Source: Methanosarcina mazei S-6 (GTDB lineage Archaea > Halobacteriota > Methanosarcinia > Methanosarcinales > Methanosarcinaceae). From it: a DNA stretch of 64,000 nt. The notes beneath the pieces were generated by a model. It was given only the letters and a program-made list of their open reading frames with translations, was not told where the DNA came from and did no database searches. How positions within the stretch are numbered: position 1 is the stretch's first letter; every line of letters starts with the position of its first letter. The position numbers were made by a program, and so were the translations under genes. The DNA lies in the NCBI RefSeq assembly GCF_000970205.1, contig NZ_CP009512.1:1364001-1428000 (forward strand), written 5' to 3'. Positions 1 to 9,952 of this stretch are shown one piece after another.

Positions 1-1
1 C

Positions 2-553
2 AGAGAAAGCCAGAACCGGGTTATATCTATGGCTCTCATCCACGAAGAACTTTATAAAGGGGAAAATACCGATACTCTTAACTTTTCAACTTACATAAAA
101 GAGTTAGCTGAAAATCTTTTCCAGACTTATAGCCTTAGTAGCAAAAACATCCATCTGAATATGGATCTGGAAGAAAATGCGTTATTTAATATGGATGTTG
201 CTGTCCCGCTGGGAATAATTATCAATGAACTCGTTTCCAATTCCCTCAAACATGCATTTCCGGGCAGAGACAGTGGAGAAGTCCGAATCGAACTCCGCAG
301 AGAAAAAAATGGAAAGCACAAAAAGGAATGTAATAAGGTCACCAGTTTTATTCTGGCTGTTTCAGACAATGGTATAGGCATTCCTGAAAATCTCAAAATT
401 GAAGTTGCTGGTAGTCTTGGCATACAGCTGATAACCGCCCTTGTTCATCAGTTAGATGGGGAACTTGAACTTAATAGGAATAACGGAGCTGAATTTATTA
501 TTAAGTTTTCAGTAAGAGAAAAAAGTAATCAGGCGTCACATCCAGCAGTATAA
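2..553 (+). CDS. Sensor histidine kinase, C-terminal part (partial at window edge)
   Basis: The reading frame is open from base 2, so the gene starts upstream of the window. What remains is the end of the HisKA_2 dimerisation helix (SQNRVISMALIHEELYKG) followed by a HATPase_c domain with an N box (IINELVSNSLKHAF) and a G1 box (VSDNGIGIP). The phospho-acceptor motif KEIHHRIKNN lies outside the window. The core closely resembles that of the next gene, which starts 50 bases downstream on the same strand, so the two are probably paralogues from a tandem duplication. A cytoplasmic histidine autokinase role is inferred from the family. No response regulator is visible nearby. Confidence 0.85.
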   Translation, partial: RESQNRVISMALIHEELYKGENTDTLNFSTYIKELAENLFQTYSLSSKNIHLNMDLEENALFNMDVAVPLGIIINELVSNSLKHAFPGRDSGEVRIELRREKNGKHKKECNKVTSFILAVSDNGIGIPENLKIEVAGSLGIQLITALVHQLDGELELNRNNGAEFIIKFSVREKSNQASHPAV

Positions 554-603
554 AAGAATAAGTTAGGCATATTGCTGCCTAAGAGAGGGAGCCAGAGGGG
601 AAT

Positions 604-3600
604 ATGGACACAAAAATGAAGCAATTTCCGACAAATATCTCTAATCCTGTGCTCAGTGTTGGAATGGATGGGACTGTTCTTTACTCAAATGAGGCTGGGG
701 AGCCCTTGTTGCATGAGTGGGGCGTTAGAGTCGGAGAAAAATTGCCTTCAAGTATCGGATATATTGCGCAAAGGGTAATTTCTCGGAATAACCCGGAAAA
801 AATCGAAGTTAAAGTGGGAAAAAGCGTATATCTGATTGTTTTTCACCCCTTATCCATGCAGGAGTGCGTAAACATTTCTGGATTCGATATAAGTGGTCAG
901 AAAGAGTTTGAAGAAAAGCCTCTGGAGAGCAAAGAGAAATATCAGGATCTCTTCAATTTGATTGAACAGGCGGTACAGATTGGCGAGATCGTCTTTGATG
1001 AAAACGGTCGGTCAATTGATAATATAATTCTTGATGTTAATCTCGCGTATGAGAAGCATTCAGGTCTCAGGCGAGAACAGGTTATCGGTCGGGGTTTCAA
1101 AGAGATATTCCCCATCGTTGAGCAGAGATGGCTGGATCGCTACGGAGAGGTTGTTCGCACAGGTATGGGAATGCACTTCGAAGAATACAACGCTTCTCTT
1201 GACAGATGGTTCGAAGTATTTGCAAGCCCGATGGGAAGTAATCGTTTCATTGCGGTCTTTAGCGACATCACCAGGCACAAGCAGACAGAAGAGGATCTTC
1301 TCCGGTCGGAGCAACATTATCGACTTTTACATGAGACTATGCTTCAAGGTGTGGTCTACCAGGATGCAAGCGGTAAGATAATCTCCATGAATCCCGCAGC
1401 TGAGAGAATTCTTGGTAAAACTCCAGCTGAGTTCCTGGGTAGCTCTTCTGTGGGTGAAGAGTATCTTACTATCCGGGAGGACGGCTCTATGTTCCCGGGA
1501 CTCGAGCATCCAGCTATGGTGTCCCTGCGAACAGGGCAGAAAGTGCAGGGCGTGGTGATGGGAGTTTACAATCCCCGGGAGAACTTCTATCGCTGGATCA
1601 ACATTAATGCTGTGCCCATTTTCCGGACTGGAGAAGACAGGCCCTTCCAGGTATACACCCTGTTTGATGATATAACTGAACGCAAGCAGGAAGAACACAG
1701 GATACGCAGATACAATCGTATCCTTAAGGGAATCAACCGGATCTTCAGCAATGTAGTGCAGGCAAAAACAGAAGAAGAAGTGGGAAATGCATGTCTATCT
1801 GTAGCCCTGGAAGTGACCGGCAGCGAGTTTGGTTTCATTAATGAAATGGGTACCGACGGCCTTCTCCATGATGTTGCAAAAAGCGATCTGGGATGGGAAC
1901 GGTGCTTCATGTACGACAAGACCGGACATCGCCGTCCTCCGAGCTTTTTTGCTGTCCATGGCCTGTACGGCAGTGTCATTATCAATGAGAAAGGCTTCTT
2001 TACCAGCGATCCGCCATCACATCCCGACAGTATCGGGATTCCATATGGTCATCCGCCGCTCACATCGTTTCTTGGCGTACCGCTTGTCCAGGACGGGAAA
2101 ACGATTGGCTTGATCGCGGTTGCAAATCGTGAAGGGGGCTACAGCTCTGAGCAGCAGGAGGATCTCGAAGCTATCGCGCCGGCGGTGGTGCAGGCTCTGC
2201 AGAGGAAAAAGGCGGAAGAAGCTCTCAGGTTATCAAATATTTATAATCGTAGCCTTATCGAATCCAGTTTGGATCCTTTAGTAACCATTGGGCGTGATGG
2301 TAAAATTACGGATGTGAATTGTGCTACAGAACAGGTTACCGGATATTCCAGAAATGATTTGATTAAAACTGATTTTTCAGATTACTTTACTGAGCCTGAG
2401 AATGCTCGTGCAGGCTATAAGCAGGTATTTACAGATGGTGAAGTTCGGGATTATCCCCTTGAGATTCAGCATAAGGATGGACACATAACCCCTGTTTTGT
2501 ACAATGCTTCAGTCTATAGAGACGAGAATGGAGAGGTTATTGGTGTTTTTGCGGCTGCCCGTGACATCACCGAGCGCAAAAAAGCAGAAGAAGCTCTAAA
2601 AAAAGCATATGACAATTTAGATAAACTGGTTAAAGAACGTACAGCGGAGCTTGAGAAAGCTTATACCTCCTTGAAAGAAAGTGAAAAAGGTCTTGCTGAA
2701 GCTCAAAAGATGGCTCACATTGGAAATTGGGATTTGGATCTTGTAACTGGTGAAGTATTCTGGTCTGATGAGTTATATCAGATTTTTGGACGTAATCCTC
2801 AAGAATCAGGCGCAACTTACCATGAACTTTTAAATTATATACATCCCGATGATCGAGATTTTGTGGATAGTGCTATCAAGAAAGGTTTAAACGAAAAGCC
2901 ATCTGGCATTGATTACAGGGTTTTACTGGCTAACGGGGAAGAACGCAACGTCCATGCGGAGAGCGAAGTCATTTTTGATGAGAATGATGTTCCTGTTCGA
3001 GCGAAGGGAATAGTCCAGGATATTACTGAGCGTAAAAAATCAGAAGAGAAAATTCGAAACTTAGCGAATATCGTGGAATCATCAAGTGATGCTATTGGCA
3101 CTATATCCCTTGAGGGCGTTATTACAAGCTGGAATAAAGGAGCAGAGCAGGTTTATGGTTATTCAGCGGAAGAAATTCTTGGAAAGACTGAGTCCATCCT
3201 GACTCTACCCCATTTAAGTGAAGAAACAAAAAAATTAACTGACAGGGTTATAAAGGGAGAAAGAATCAATAATTATGAGACTTCACGGTTAAGAAAAGAC
3301 GGCACAATAATAAATGTTTCATTAACTCTTTCTCCGGTTTTTGACGCCTCTGGAAAGCTGACTGCTGTCTCAGTCATTGCCAGAGATATAACCGAAAGAA
3401 AAAGAGTAGAAGAAAAACTTCGGGAAATTGAGGAAAAGTACCGCAACATTGTAGAGACAGCAAACGAAGGTATACTCATAATAGACGATGAAGCCATAAT
3501 CACTTACGCTAATAAGAAAATGGCGGATATGCTCGGATACACTCTGGAAGAAGGTCTTGGCAGACCGGTATGGGACTTTGCCGATGAAGAAAGTAAGACT

Positions 3601-4476
3601 ATCCTCAAACAGAGTCTGGAAAAGAGACGGCAGGGTATCAATGGGAGTTACGAATTGAAATTAATATGTAAGGATGGCTCATCCTTATGGGCACTCATAA
3701 ATGCTAAATCCATTTTTGATAAAGATGGCAAGTTTATGGGTACGGTGAGCATGCTCACTGATATTACCAAACGTAAAAAGGCTGAAGAAGCTCTGGAAAG
3801 GATGGATAAAGCCCGGATAAAAGAGATTCATCACAGAATCAAGAACAATTTGCAGATAATCTCTTCCCTGCTGGATCTCCAGGCTGAAAAGTTCGAGGAC
3901 GAAAATGTTATAGAGTCTTTCAGGGAAGGCCAGAACAGGGTAATCTCAATGTCCCTCATCCATGAGGAACTCTATAAAGGAGAAGGGACCGATACACTGG
4001 ACTTTTCTGCATACTTTAAAAAGTTAGCTGAAAACCTTTTCAAGACATACAACCTTAGCAGTAAAAATATCAGTCTGAGCATGGACCTGGAAGAAGACAC
4101 TTTCTTTGATATGGATACTGCTGTCCCGTTAGGAATAATTGTTAATGAGTTAGTTTCAAATTCCCTCAAGCATGCATTTAACGAAGACGAAGAAGGGAAA
4201 ATCCGAATCAAACTCTGCAGGGAAGAGAAGAATAGTGAGATGGGCATGTCTCTTTTTAGCCTGACAGTCTCGGACGACGGGAAAGGGCTTCCTGATGACA
4301 TGGAATTAAAATGCGTCGAGTCACTTGGCCTTCAGTTAGTAAATATCCTTGTTGACCAGCTTGATGGAGAACTCCAACTTAAGCGGGAGCAGGGTACGGA
4401 ATTTACCATCAAATTTAAAGTAATAGAAAAAGATAATCCGGCTCATGCAGGCTTAAAATCACAAAAAAACGGATAA
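604..4476 (+). CDS. Multi-PAS/GAF sensor histidine kinase (HisKA_2 type)
   Basis: This is a 1290-residue soluble sensor kinase without membrane segments. Rough domain order: a degenerate PAS (about 1-105), PAS (110-230), PAS (234-365), GAF (370-535), PAS (544-665), a short coiled coil, a PAS_3-like domain (695-815), PAS (818-935), PAS (942-1060), the HisKA_2 helix with KEIHHRIKNN near 1075, and HATPase_c (about 1165-1280) with NELVSNSLKHAF and SDDGKGLP. Most PAS units end in the typical DIT(E/K)RK linker. It should sense small molecules or redox state and autophosphorylate on the first His of the HHR motif, but the signal is unknown. A Shine-Dalgarno-like GAGGGAGCCAGAGGGG precedes the ATG. 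The partner regulator is not in the window. Confidence 0.9.
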   Translation: MDTKMKQFPTNISNPVLSVGMDGTVLYSNEAGEPLLHEWGVRVGEKLPSSIGYIAQRVISRNNPEKIEVKVGKSVYLIVFHPLSMQECVNISGFDISGQKEFEEKPLESKEKYQDLFNLIEQAVQIGEIVFDENGRSIDNIILDVNLAYEKHSGLRREQVIGRGFKEIFPIVEQRWLDRYGEVVRTGMGMHFEEYNASLDRWFEVFASPMGSNRFIAVFSDITRHKQTEEDLLRSEQHYRLLHETMLQGVVYQDASGKIISMNPAAERILGKTPAEFLGSSSVGEEYLTIREDGSMFPGLEHPAMVSLRTGQKVQGVVMGVYNPRENFYRWININAVPIFRTGEDRPFQVYTLFDDITERKQEEHRIRRYNRILKGINRIFSNVVQAKTEEEVGNACLSVALEVTGSEFGFINEMGTDGLLHDVAKSDLGWERCFMYDKTGHRRPPSFFAVHGLYGSVIINEKGFFTSDPPSHPDSIGIPYGHPPLTSFLGVPLVQDGKTIGLIAVANREGGYSSEQQEDLEAIAPAVVQALQRKKAEEALRLSNIYNRSLIESSLDPLVTIGRDGKITDVNCATEQVTGYSRNDLIKTDFSDYFTEPENARAGYKQVFTDGEVRDYPLEIQHKDGHITPVLYNASVYRDENGEVIGVFAAARDITERKKAEEALKKAYDNLDKLVKERTAELEKAYTSLKESEKGLAEAQKMAHIGNWDLDLVTGEVFWSDELYQIFGRNPQESGATYHELLNYIHPDDRDFVDSAIKKGLNEKPSGIDYRVLLANGEERNVHAESEVIFDENDVPVRAKGIVQDITERKKSEEKIRNLANIVESSSDAIGTISLEGVITSWNKGAEQVYGYSAEEILGKTESILTLPHLSEETKKLTDRVIKGERINNYETSRLRKDGTIINVSLTLSPVFDASGKLTAVSVIARDITERKRVEEKLREIEEKYRNIVETANEGILIIDDEAIITYANKKMADMLGYTLEEGLGRPVWDFADEESKTILKQSLEKRRQGINGSYELKLICKDGSSLWALINAKSIFDKDGKFMGTVSMLTDITKRKKAEEALERMDKARIKEIHHRIKNNLQIISSLLDLQAEKFEDENVIESFREGQNRVISMSLIHEELYKGEGTDTLDFSAYFKKLAENLFKTYNLSSKNISLSMDLEEDTFFDMDTAVPLGIIVNELVSNSLKHAFNEDEEGKIRIKLCREEKNSEMGMSLFSLTVSDDGKGLPDDMELKCVESLGLQLVNILVDQLDGELQLKREQGTEFTIKFKVIEKDNPAHAGLKSQKNG

Positions 4477-4679
4477 AAAAGTTTGGTGCGAGGGATTATT
4501 CAAACACACTAATCCCTACAAACTGGACTCTGAATCCATTTATATGAATGGAATTCGTGTCTTTGTCCTTGTAGAATATGATATACTTAAGCAATGATCC
4601 CTAAAAAGAAATATAAAGCCCTTTTTTCAGTTCAGTTGTGGAAATCCTATAAAGGTTTGATGAAACCAACTATCTGGAC

Positions 4680-5771
4680 TCATTGAGGATAGACATTTAC
4701 AACGTGTGTTTGTTTTCCATGTTGCATATCTGGATTTTCGGTCCCGCTGTGACAGCATTCCCCTGAGGCTTTCAGGGGGTCTACGCGGATAGTGGTGTCG
4801 GAAAGATAGGAAAAATTCTCCAGAAGCTTTTTTTCCACTGCGCTGGCAATTTCGTGCCCCTCTTCAACGGAAAGTGAAGAGGAAACGGATGCCTTGATCT
4901 CTGCATGGAGCCTGTGCCCTATCCAGCGCACCCTGAGGTCTGTTACTTCACAGACACCTTCAACGCTTTCAGCAATATTTTTTACCCTGTCGATAATTTC
5001 AGGCTCAACGCCGTCAAGCAGGCGAGTAAATACGAGTTTACTGGAATCAAGAACTATTTTGAGAATGGTTATTGTTATCAGCATGCCTATAAGAGGGTCA
5101 AGGACCGGAAATCCTGACCACACACCGATTGCCCCTAACAGGACAGCAAGGCTGGTAAAGCCGTCCACCCTGGCATGATATCCATCTGCGACAAGGGCTG
5201 CACTCCCGATTTCTTTTCCAACTTTCATGCGGAATTCGGCAACAACTTCGTTTCCGATACAGCCTATGATTGCTGCAAGAGCTACAGCTTCCAAATGATC
5301 TACGGGCTGGGGATTTAAAAAGCGGGTTACGGACTCATAGCCTGCAACTGCTGCGCTGAAAAGGATCAGAAAAACAATGATTACACCTGCAAGATCTTCT
5401 ACCCTGCCGTATCCGTAAGAAAAGCTTTTGCTCGGCTTCCTTTTTGCGAGGGAAAAAGCTATTGCAAGGGGGATTGCTGTTGATGCGTCTCCGAAGTTAT
5501 GGATGGTATCGGCGAGCAGGGCAACACTTCCCGAGACATACACGATGAAAATCTGCAGGACGGCTGTGACCATAAGCCCTATGAAAGACCATTTGACAGC
5601 CCAGAGCCCTCTGCTGGTAGCAGTTATTGAAGGATCTACAGCTCCGTGAGTATGACTGTGCATGTGGGAGTGAGTTCTGGAATGAGTACAGGCGTGCTCA
5701 TAACTCTTATGTGACTGTTCGGAACTTTCCTTCTTCCCGTGTGAATGATAATTGGAATGCTTTTCTGACAT
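4680..5771 (-). CDS. Cation diffusion facilitator transporter (zinc type)
   Basis: This 363-residue CDF transporter would export divalent metal from the cytoplasm by proton antiport. The N-terminal 45 residues are His-rich (HSHMHSHTHG and similar), as in ZitB and ZnT proteins. About six membrane segments follow. The two metal-site motifs are HNFGD in TM2 and HARVD in TM5; this HxxxD/HxxxD pattern favours Zn(II) or Cd(II). The cytoplasmic C-terminal domain begins near residue 250 (VFTRLLDGVEPEIIDRV) and the tail carries further His and Cys (ECCHSG). The gene stands alone, convergent with the upstream kinase. The substrate is inferred from the motifs. Confidence 0.9.
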   Translation of the reverse strand: MSEKHSNYHSHGKKESSEQSHKSYEHACTHSRTHSHMHSHTHGAVDPSITATSRGLWAVKWSFIGLMVTAVLQIFIVYVSGSVALLADTIHNFGDASTAIPLAIAFSLAKRKPSKSFSYGYGRVEDLAGVIIVFLILFSAAVAGYESVTRFLNPQPVDHLEAVALAAIIGCIGNEVVAEFRMKVGKEIGSAALVADGYHARVDGFTSLAVLLGAIGVWSGFPVLDPLIGMLITITILKIVLDSSKLVFTRLLDGVEPEIIDRVKNIAESVEGVCEVTDLRVRWIGHRLHAEIKASVSSSLSVEEGHEIASAVEKKLLENFSYLSDTTIRVDPLKASGECCHSGTENPDMQHGKQTHVVNVYPQ

Positions 5772-6041
5772 GATTACTCCAGATCAATAAGATTTTTTAA
5801 AACAATTTTTTTATCGGATACTCTATTGACTATTATATGCTCATCTGAAATTCATAGAAGAAGATTTAATTTTCAGTATCTGTTAAGCGTTTAAAAGAAG
5901 GTTTGTTGAAGCTAAAGCAATCTAATCTGTTTTTTTCTTTTGTTTTCGTTATATCCGCATCCTCTACTTACGATATTTTTTTAATGACCGTGGGTTATAT
6001 CTCTTTATTTTTTAAATAATTAATATACATTTTTTCTTATA

Positions 6042-6150
6042 TGTCCTATATGGGAATACTTAGTCGAATGAAAATTGCTTTATCTGTCCTTAGTTGTATA
6101 ATTAATTGATAAAGCTTTTCTTTCTAATTTGTCCTATATAAAAATACTTA
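6042..6150. repeat. Two copies of a 21-bp motif, 88 bp apart
   Basis: TGTCCTATATGGGAATACTTA (6042-6062) and TGTCCTATATAAAAATACTTA (6130-6150) differ at three positions. The flanks are also weakly alike. Each contains a TATA-like core (CTATAT), so a pair of promoters or operators is possible. Confidence 0.6.
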
Positions 6151-6333
6151 TATTTAAAAGAATGATGCTTTTGAACAAACAATAACAAACTGAGATCCGG
6201 GAATGCTCTAATTTATTTTATATCTTCATATGTGATGAAAATTCTATGTAATAACAATTAGATGCTCTGAACTATGAATTCAGTTTTTAGTGAGTTAAGG
6301 ACTCAAAATAAAAGCCGCGTCCCTATAAAATCG

Positions 6334-6362
6334 GGTCTCTTAAAACCGGGGCTTTTAAGACC
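6334..6362. other. Imperfect hairpin in intergenic DNA
   Basis: GGTCTCTTAAAA and CTTTTAAGACC pair with one bulged base around the loop CCGGGG. It sits in a short GC-richer island of otherwise AT-rich DNA. It could be part of a small RNA or a transcription end. There is no further support. Confidence 0.35.
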
Positions 6363-6375
6363 GAGTCTCTAATAG

Positions 6376-6412
6376 AAATTGAGTTCAGGATAAAAATTGA
6401 GTTCAGGATAAA
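6376..6412. repeat. 18-bp direct tandem repeat, two copies
   Basis: The unit AAATTGAGTTCAGGATAA occurs twice with an 18-bp period. No function is evident. Confidence 0.7.
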
Positions 6413-6572
6413 AACTGAGGCTCGAAAGTTGAATAACAGCAAAAGCCGAAAAAAGATAATGAGAAATGCAATTTTAACGCAGAAATCAGGTAAGATCCCT
6501 CCAGGGCCAGATATCAGTCTGCTCTGATTAGTCTGCTCTGGAAAGGGTTTACCTGGAATATCTCACTCCGGA

Positions 6573-8021
6573 TTAACCTACGAAAATAAAATTCTCAAAT
6601 TGCCATGGGTCCGGGTCGTGCTTCACGGCGGGGCTTTCTTTGAAAAATATTTTGCGGTTTTTGAGTGGTGTCCAGTCCGAAGGTGTCGAAATAAATTTCC
6701 CGAGGTACGGTCTGGCAATATCCAGGACAAAATCATGGGGCAGGTCTTCAGGTGTTTTAACGCCTTCCCGCGGGTTTTCAAGCATCCATAGTATGGCAGC
6801 AACAATGCCTGCAGCTACCTGAAGAGTTGTAGCATTCTGGCCGGGAGCGAGGGACCTTGCCTCTTCAATGCTCAACGCACTCCCGGTCCACCAGGAATTA
6901 TAAGAGTGACCCATCAGGAGTGCTCCCATTATATCTTCGCCAGATACGATTTCATTTGTCATGATCCTGAGCCTGGGTTGAAGCTCATAATTCCTGCCAC
7001 GCAATTCGCAAAGAGAGGAAAGGGTATCATGAGAGGGCATGTAAGCATAATGTACTGTGGGGCGATATACCGCTTTTTCACCTTCCCAGACAGTTAGCAG
7101 TTTTGAAAGGCCATATGATTCTCCGTGACGGATAGCCATACCTACAATTTCTTCGTCAGGTATCCACGACCTGACCCATGCATTAACGCCCATCTGAGGA
7201 AGGAGAATTACATTTTTCGGTCCGTAAGGAGGTATATGTGCGAGGGGAGGCAATTTGCTCTCATGGGTGCCCCAGGCTATTTCAACCGGAGCAGTTCCTT
7301 CTTCTCTTAATCCTTCAATGCTCCATGTTCCTACAAATTCATTAACTTCCTTTGGCCGGCTGGCAATTTGAGTATCCCTTTCGCTGCAGTGGATCACCCT
7401 GATTCCCAGCTTCCGGGCCAGGCGGGCAAAGTCCCTGTTTTTTGCAAGGAGGGCAATTTCCTGTTCGTCTTCGGGTGATACTTTTTTGTCTTCACAGGTG
7501 CGGGCGGCAATATCCAGCAAGCCCTGCTTTACGAAGTGAGTTATCAGGCCCGGATTTGCTCCATGGTCAACAACAGCAGTCGGAGCATCTTTCCAGTCGC
7601 GGGAAAGTTCCTGCAGTCTCATTTGCCGTAAATAAAGAGATTTTTCCAATAAACTTTGAGTCAGAAATTTCTCAGCAGGGTCCCATACTTCAACCGAAGT
7701 ATTAACGTACAGTACCTCATGATCATGGCACCACTTAACGATTTCATTGGCATCGATATTCCACGAAAGATCAATGATCATTCCTTCATTTTCCATATTT
7801 TGTGACAGAACCTGATCCAGATTTTCCGGGGTAATCTTTTCACGGACAAACGTTAATCCCTGATTAGTATACTTTTTCAGGGCTTTTGACTTGTCTTCAA
7901 AATCAATTAAGGTGATGTTTTCAAGCGGGATATCGAGCTTATCCAGTAAAAGGGGCAGGGTGCACTGTGAAACTGAACCATAACCAATAATCAGGACTTT
8001 ATTGGAAAATCTTTTTTTCAT
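6573..8021 (-). CDS. Homospermidine synthase
   Basis: This 482-residue enzyme of the saccharopine dehydrogenase-like fold makes sym-homospermidine from putrescine (and/or spermidine) with NAD+ as transient hydride carrier. The N-terminal Rossmann motif VLIIGYGSVSQCTLPLL, the VDHGANPGLITHFVKQGL stretch and the WTGSALSIEEARSL segment are typical of the family, and the length matches. Homospermidine is a known polyamine of some methanogens. The gene is monocistronic in this window. The start codon has no strong ribosome site, but the glycine-rich motif begins at residue 10 as expected. Confidence 0.88.
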   Translation of the reverse strand: MKKRFSNKVLIIGYGSVSQCTLPLLLDKLDIPLENITLIDFEDKSKALKKYTNQGLTFVREKITPENLDQVLSQNMENEGMIIDLSWNIDANEIVKWCHDHEVLYVNTSVEVWDPAEKFLTQSLLEKSLYLRQMRLQELSRDWKDAPTAVVDHGANPGLITHFVKQGLLDIAARTCEDKKVSPEDEQEIALLAKNRDFARLARKLGIRVIHCSERDTQIASRPKEVNEFVGTWSIEGLREEGTAPVEIAWGTHESKLPPLAHIPPYGPKNVILLPQMGVNAWVRSWIPDEEIVGMAIRHGESYGLSKLLTVWEGEKAVYRPTVHYAYMPSHDTLSSLCELRGRNYELQPRLRIMTNEIVSGEDIMGALLMGHSYNSWWTGSALSIEEARSLAPGQNATTLQVAAGIVAAILWMLENPREGVKTPEDLPHDFVLDIARPYLGKFISTPSDWTPLKNRKIFFKESPAVKHDPDPWQFENFIFVG

Positions 8022-8429
8022 AGGATTCGTAAACGTGAGACATGAATATAACTTTTCTCATATTAACTTCTCTCAATAATGCTACCTGATTTCTCCAAAC
8101 TCTGGTGGAGGTTCATGGGATAAAGATAATCTACTTACATCTCACTAAAAAAATCCGGGTAATCTTTGCCATGGATCGTGACACATTTAGTCAAAACTTT
8201 TTTTATTTCAGTTCAGAAAGAGCTTTACAAACCGTTCAGGGCTGCATCCCGGGATATAGGCAGCTGATTAAGAAGTATTCTTAACAAAACAGGTTTGAGA
8301 CGGCAAAAGCACGAGCCTGGTAGCGGTTAATAGGTAGTGAGATTCATGGAAAAGGAAATATTTTTTATTCAGCCTAATTCTGGACCCTTTTTCTCATATC
8401 TTTTCTCTTCCTTTTCGACCGCCGTTTGA
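8022..8429. other. Intergenic region without visible gene
   Basis: This is the region upstream of the homospermidine synthase gene. I see no coding frame, tRNA or strong hairpin. The promoter of that gene presumably lies in the first 100 bases, but I cannot place it. Confidence 0.4.
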
Positions 8430-8830
8430 TCATTTGTAAGTTCTACTTCTTTTTGTGAATTTTGCTCGTAAATTAATCATAACCGGAAAATATTCTTGCT
8501 TTATCCTTTTCTCCGGAATTCCCACTTCCCTTGAAAGAGAGACGATTGCGTCTACCATCTTCTGAGGGCCACTTGTATAGAAAGTGCGCTCTATAAAATC
8601 TGGTATAAATCTTTTGACCATTTCTGCATTGACTCTCTCTGACACACCCTTCCAGTCTGATCCGGGTTTAGTAATTGTTTCAATTACTTTTATGTTTGGG
8701 TTTTCCGTCTGAATGCAAGGTAATGGAATCCCTGAGGTTTCTCAAACCTTACGCTCTTTATATCAGGTGTTCTCTGAATAGTCTCAACTACTTTTGTTTC
8801 AAAAAATCATTTTTACCCCACTAATCGATG
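8430..8830 (-). pseudogene. Decayed FAD/NAD(P)-binding oxidoreductase (ferredoxin reductase-like)
   Basis: Read on the minus strand, a frame near 8800 gives KVVETIQRTPDIKSVRFEKP, the usual N-terminus of this reductase family. A region with stops follows. An open frame of 71 codons (8645-8430) then gives FYTSGPQKMVDAIVSL and IKQEYFP, which belong to the NAD-binding C-terminus. The central FAD- and NAD-binding parts are missing, so the gene has lost internal sequence and frame. A second remnant of the same family lies near 18.3 kb. Confidence 0.7.
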
Positions 8831-9045
8831 ATTACTCGAAAATTGATCCCGTATAATTTAGGTAAATCGACATATGACACACGTATGCAATAGGATTTAC
8901 GTTGTTGAATTAACCTGAGTACTAAAAACTTATTTTCATTCCAACCGCATAAGTTGTGATTATTCCGGAAACTGAAAAGGCTTTTATGTTCTAAATTTAA
9001 GATATAGAATGAATATTTTTTAATTAATATTATTCGGGGGATAAA

Positions 9046-9372
9046 ATGGATAAGAGAGGGAATTCGAAAGTTGCATACACTTTAGAGAATGTCAAAAAAT
9101 GTATGTGCCCAAAGTGCCCTGTCCAGGCTGACAGCAAATGTGCAATGGATAAACTTGATAGTTTTATGAAAGGGTTGGAAACTGCACGGGAAGGAGATGT
9201 TCCGGAGCCTCAAAACGTTCCAGGAGTATACTGTTCCACAGGCAAAACCACCTGTCAGGATCTTAACCCTAACCAGCAATGCATTTGTTATACCTGTGCA
9301 GTCTGGAAAGAGTACAATCTCGGAGAAGGAACGCCGTCTATGTACTTCTGCCAGAACGGTAAAGCAACCTGA
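9046..9372 (+). CDS. DUF2769 family Cys-rich protein
   Basis: This 108-residue soluble protein has ten cysteines, in the patterns CMCPKCPVQADSKC, YCSTGKTTCQD, CICYTC and YFCQNG. This matches the DUF2769 family, common in Methanosarcina and of unknown function; metal or Fe-S binding is the likely reason for the cysteines. A GGGGG ribosome site sits six bases before the ATG. It is not obviously in an operon. Confidence 0.8.
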   Translation: MDKRGNSKVAYTLENVKKCMCPKCPVQADSKCAMDKLDSFMKGLETAREGDVPEPQNVPGVYCSTGKTTCQDLNPNQQCICYTCAVWKEYNLGEGTPSMYFCQNGKAT

Positions 9373-9952
9373 TTTATAATTAGAAAATAAAAATGCTATA
9401 TCTGGAAGCAGACAGTAAATTGGCAGAAATAAACTTTAGTTCATAAAAGAAGTTATTACGATATTGTTGTCTGAAGCAGTTCAACCTCTTGTAGAATTGT
9501 CAATGTTTTATTTGCATTTTTGAGGAGGGGAAGAAGGCGTATGTGATCAGCTGGTTCCTCAAAGAAGTTCGATGTGCCAGCTGATTCTGCATGGAGACAA
9601 GGAGCAGGTAGTCCCGATCGGCATCTCGACTCTTCTCTCTTTCAAGATCGTCAAGGACATCACGCTGAGACCTGCAGGGATGCGTCGAATAGTATGTGCA
9701 CGACTCTTAAAGATCAGTGAACGAGGATTCGCTCGGTTTTTTCAATACATCAGACAGGGGCAAAACTGCCAGTCTTTGGTGAGTTTTGGAATAAACATTC
9801 TTTAGAGAAACAATGATTAAAAAGCACCATAAAGAATTGCTATCACCCAAAGAGTTGCTAACCTATGATATTGGGTTGCGTTGTAATACAGAAGGTTGGG
9901 AGGTCTTTCAACATGAAGCTAATAAGCAAAGTAATTGAAAGGAGAGTCTGTA
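9373..9952. other. Intergenic region with a possible minus-strand gene remnant
   Basis: On the minus strand between about 9680 and 9465, two overlapping frames look coding. One contains LDDLEREKSRDADRDYLLL. The other, shifted, contains SNFFEEPADHIRLL and ends at a stop near 9465. Together they look like a frameshifted short gene, but I cannot name the family. The rest shows nothing. Confidence 0.3.

Larger units (their letters stand above)
5772..6572. other. AT-rich 0.8-kb intergenic region with duplicated motifs
   Basis: No coding frame is convincing here. The stretch lies upstream of the CDF gene and downstream of the homospermidine synthase gene. It holds two copies of the motif TGTCCTATATnnnAATACTTA (6042-6062 and 6130-6150), each followed by a similar GAATGA-containing stretch. 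It also holds a GC-richer hairpin (about 6334-6362) and an 18-bp tandem repeat (6376-6411). The duplicated motifs could be promoter or operator elements, or the hairpin part of an untranslated RNA; nothing in the sequence decides this. Confidence 0.5.

Noticed and set aside
9572-9805. 77-codon plus-strand frame
   Set aside because: It has no start signal. The minus strand of the same stretch looks more like a decayed gene.
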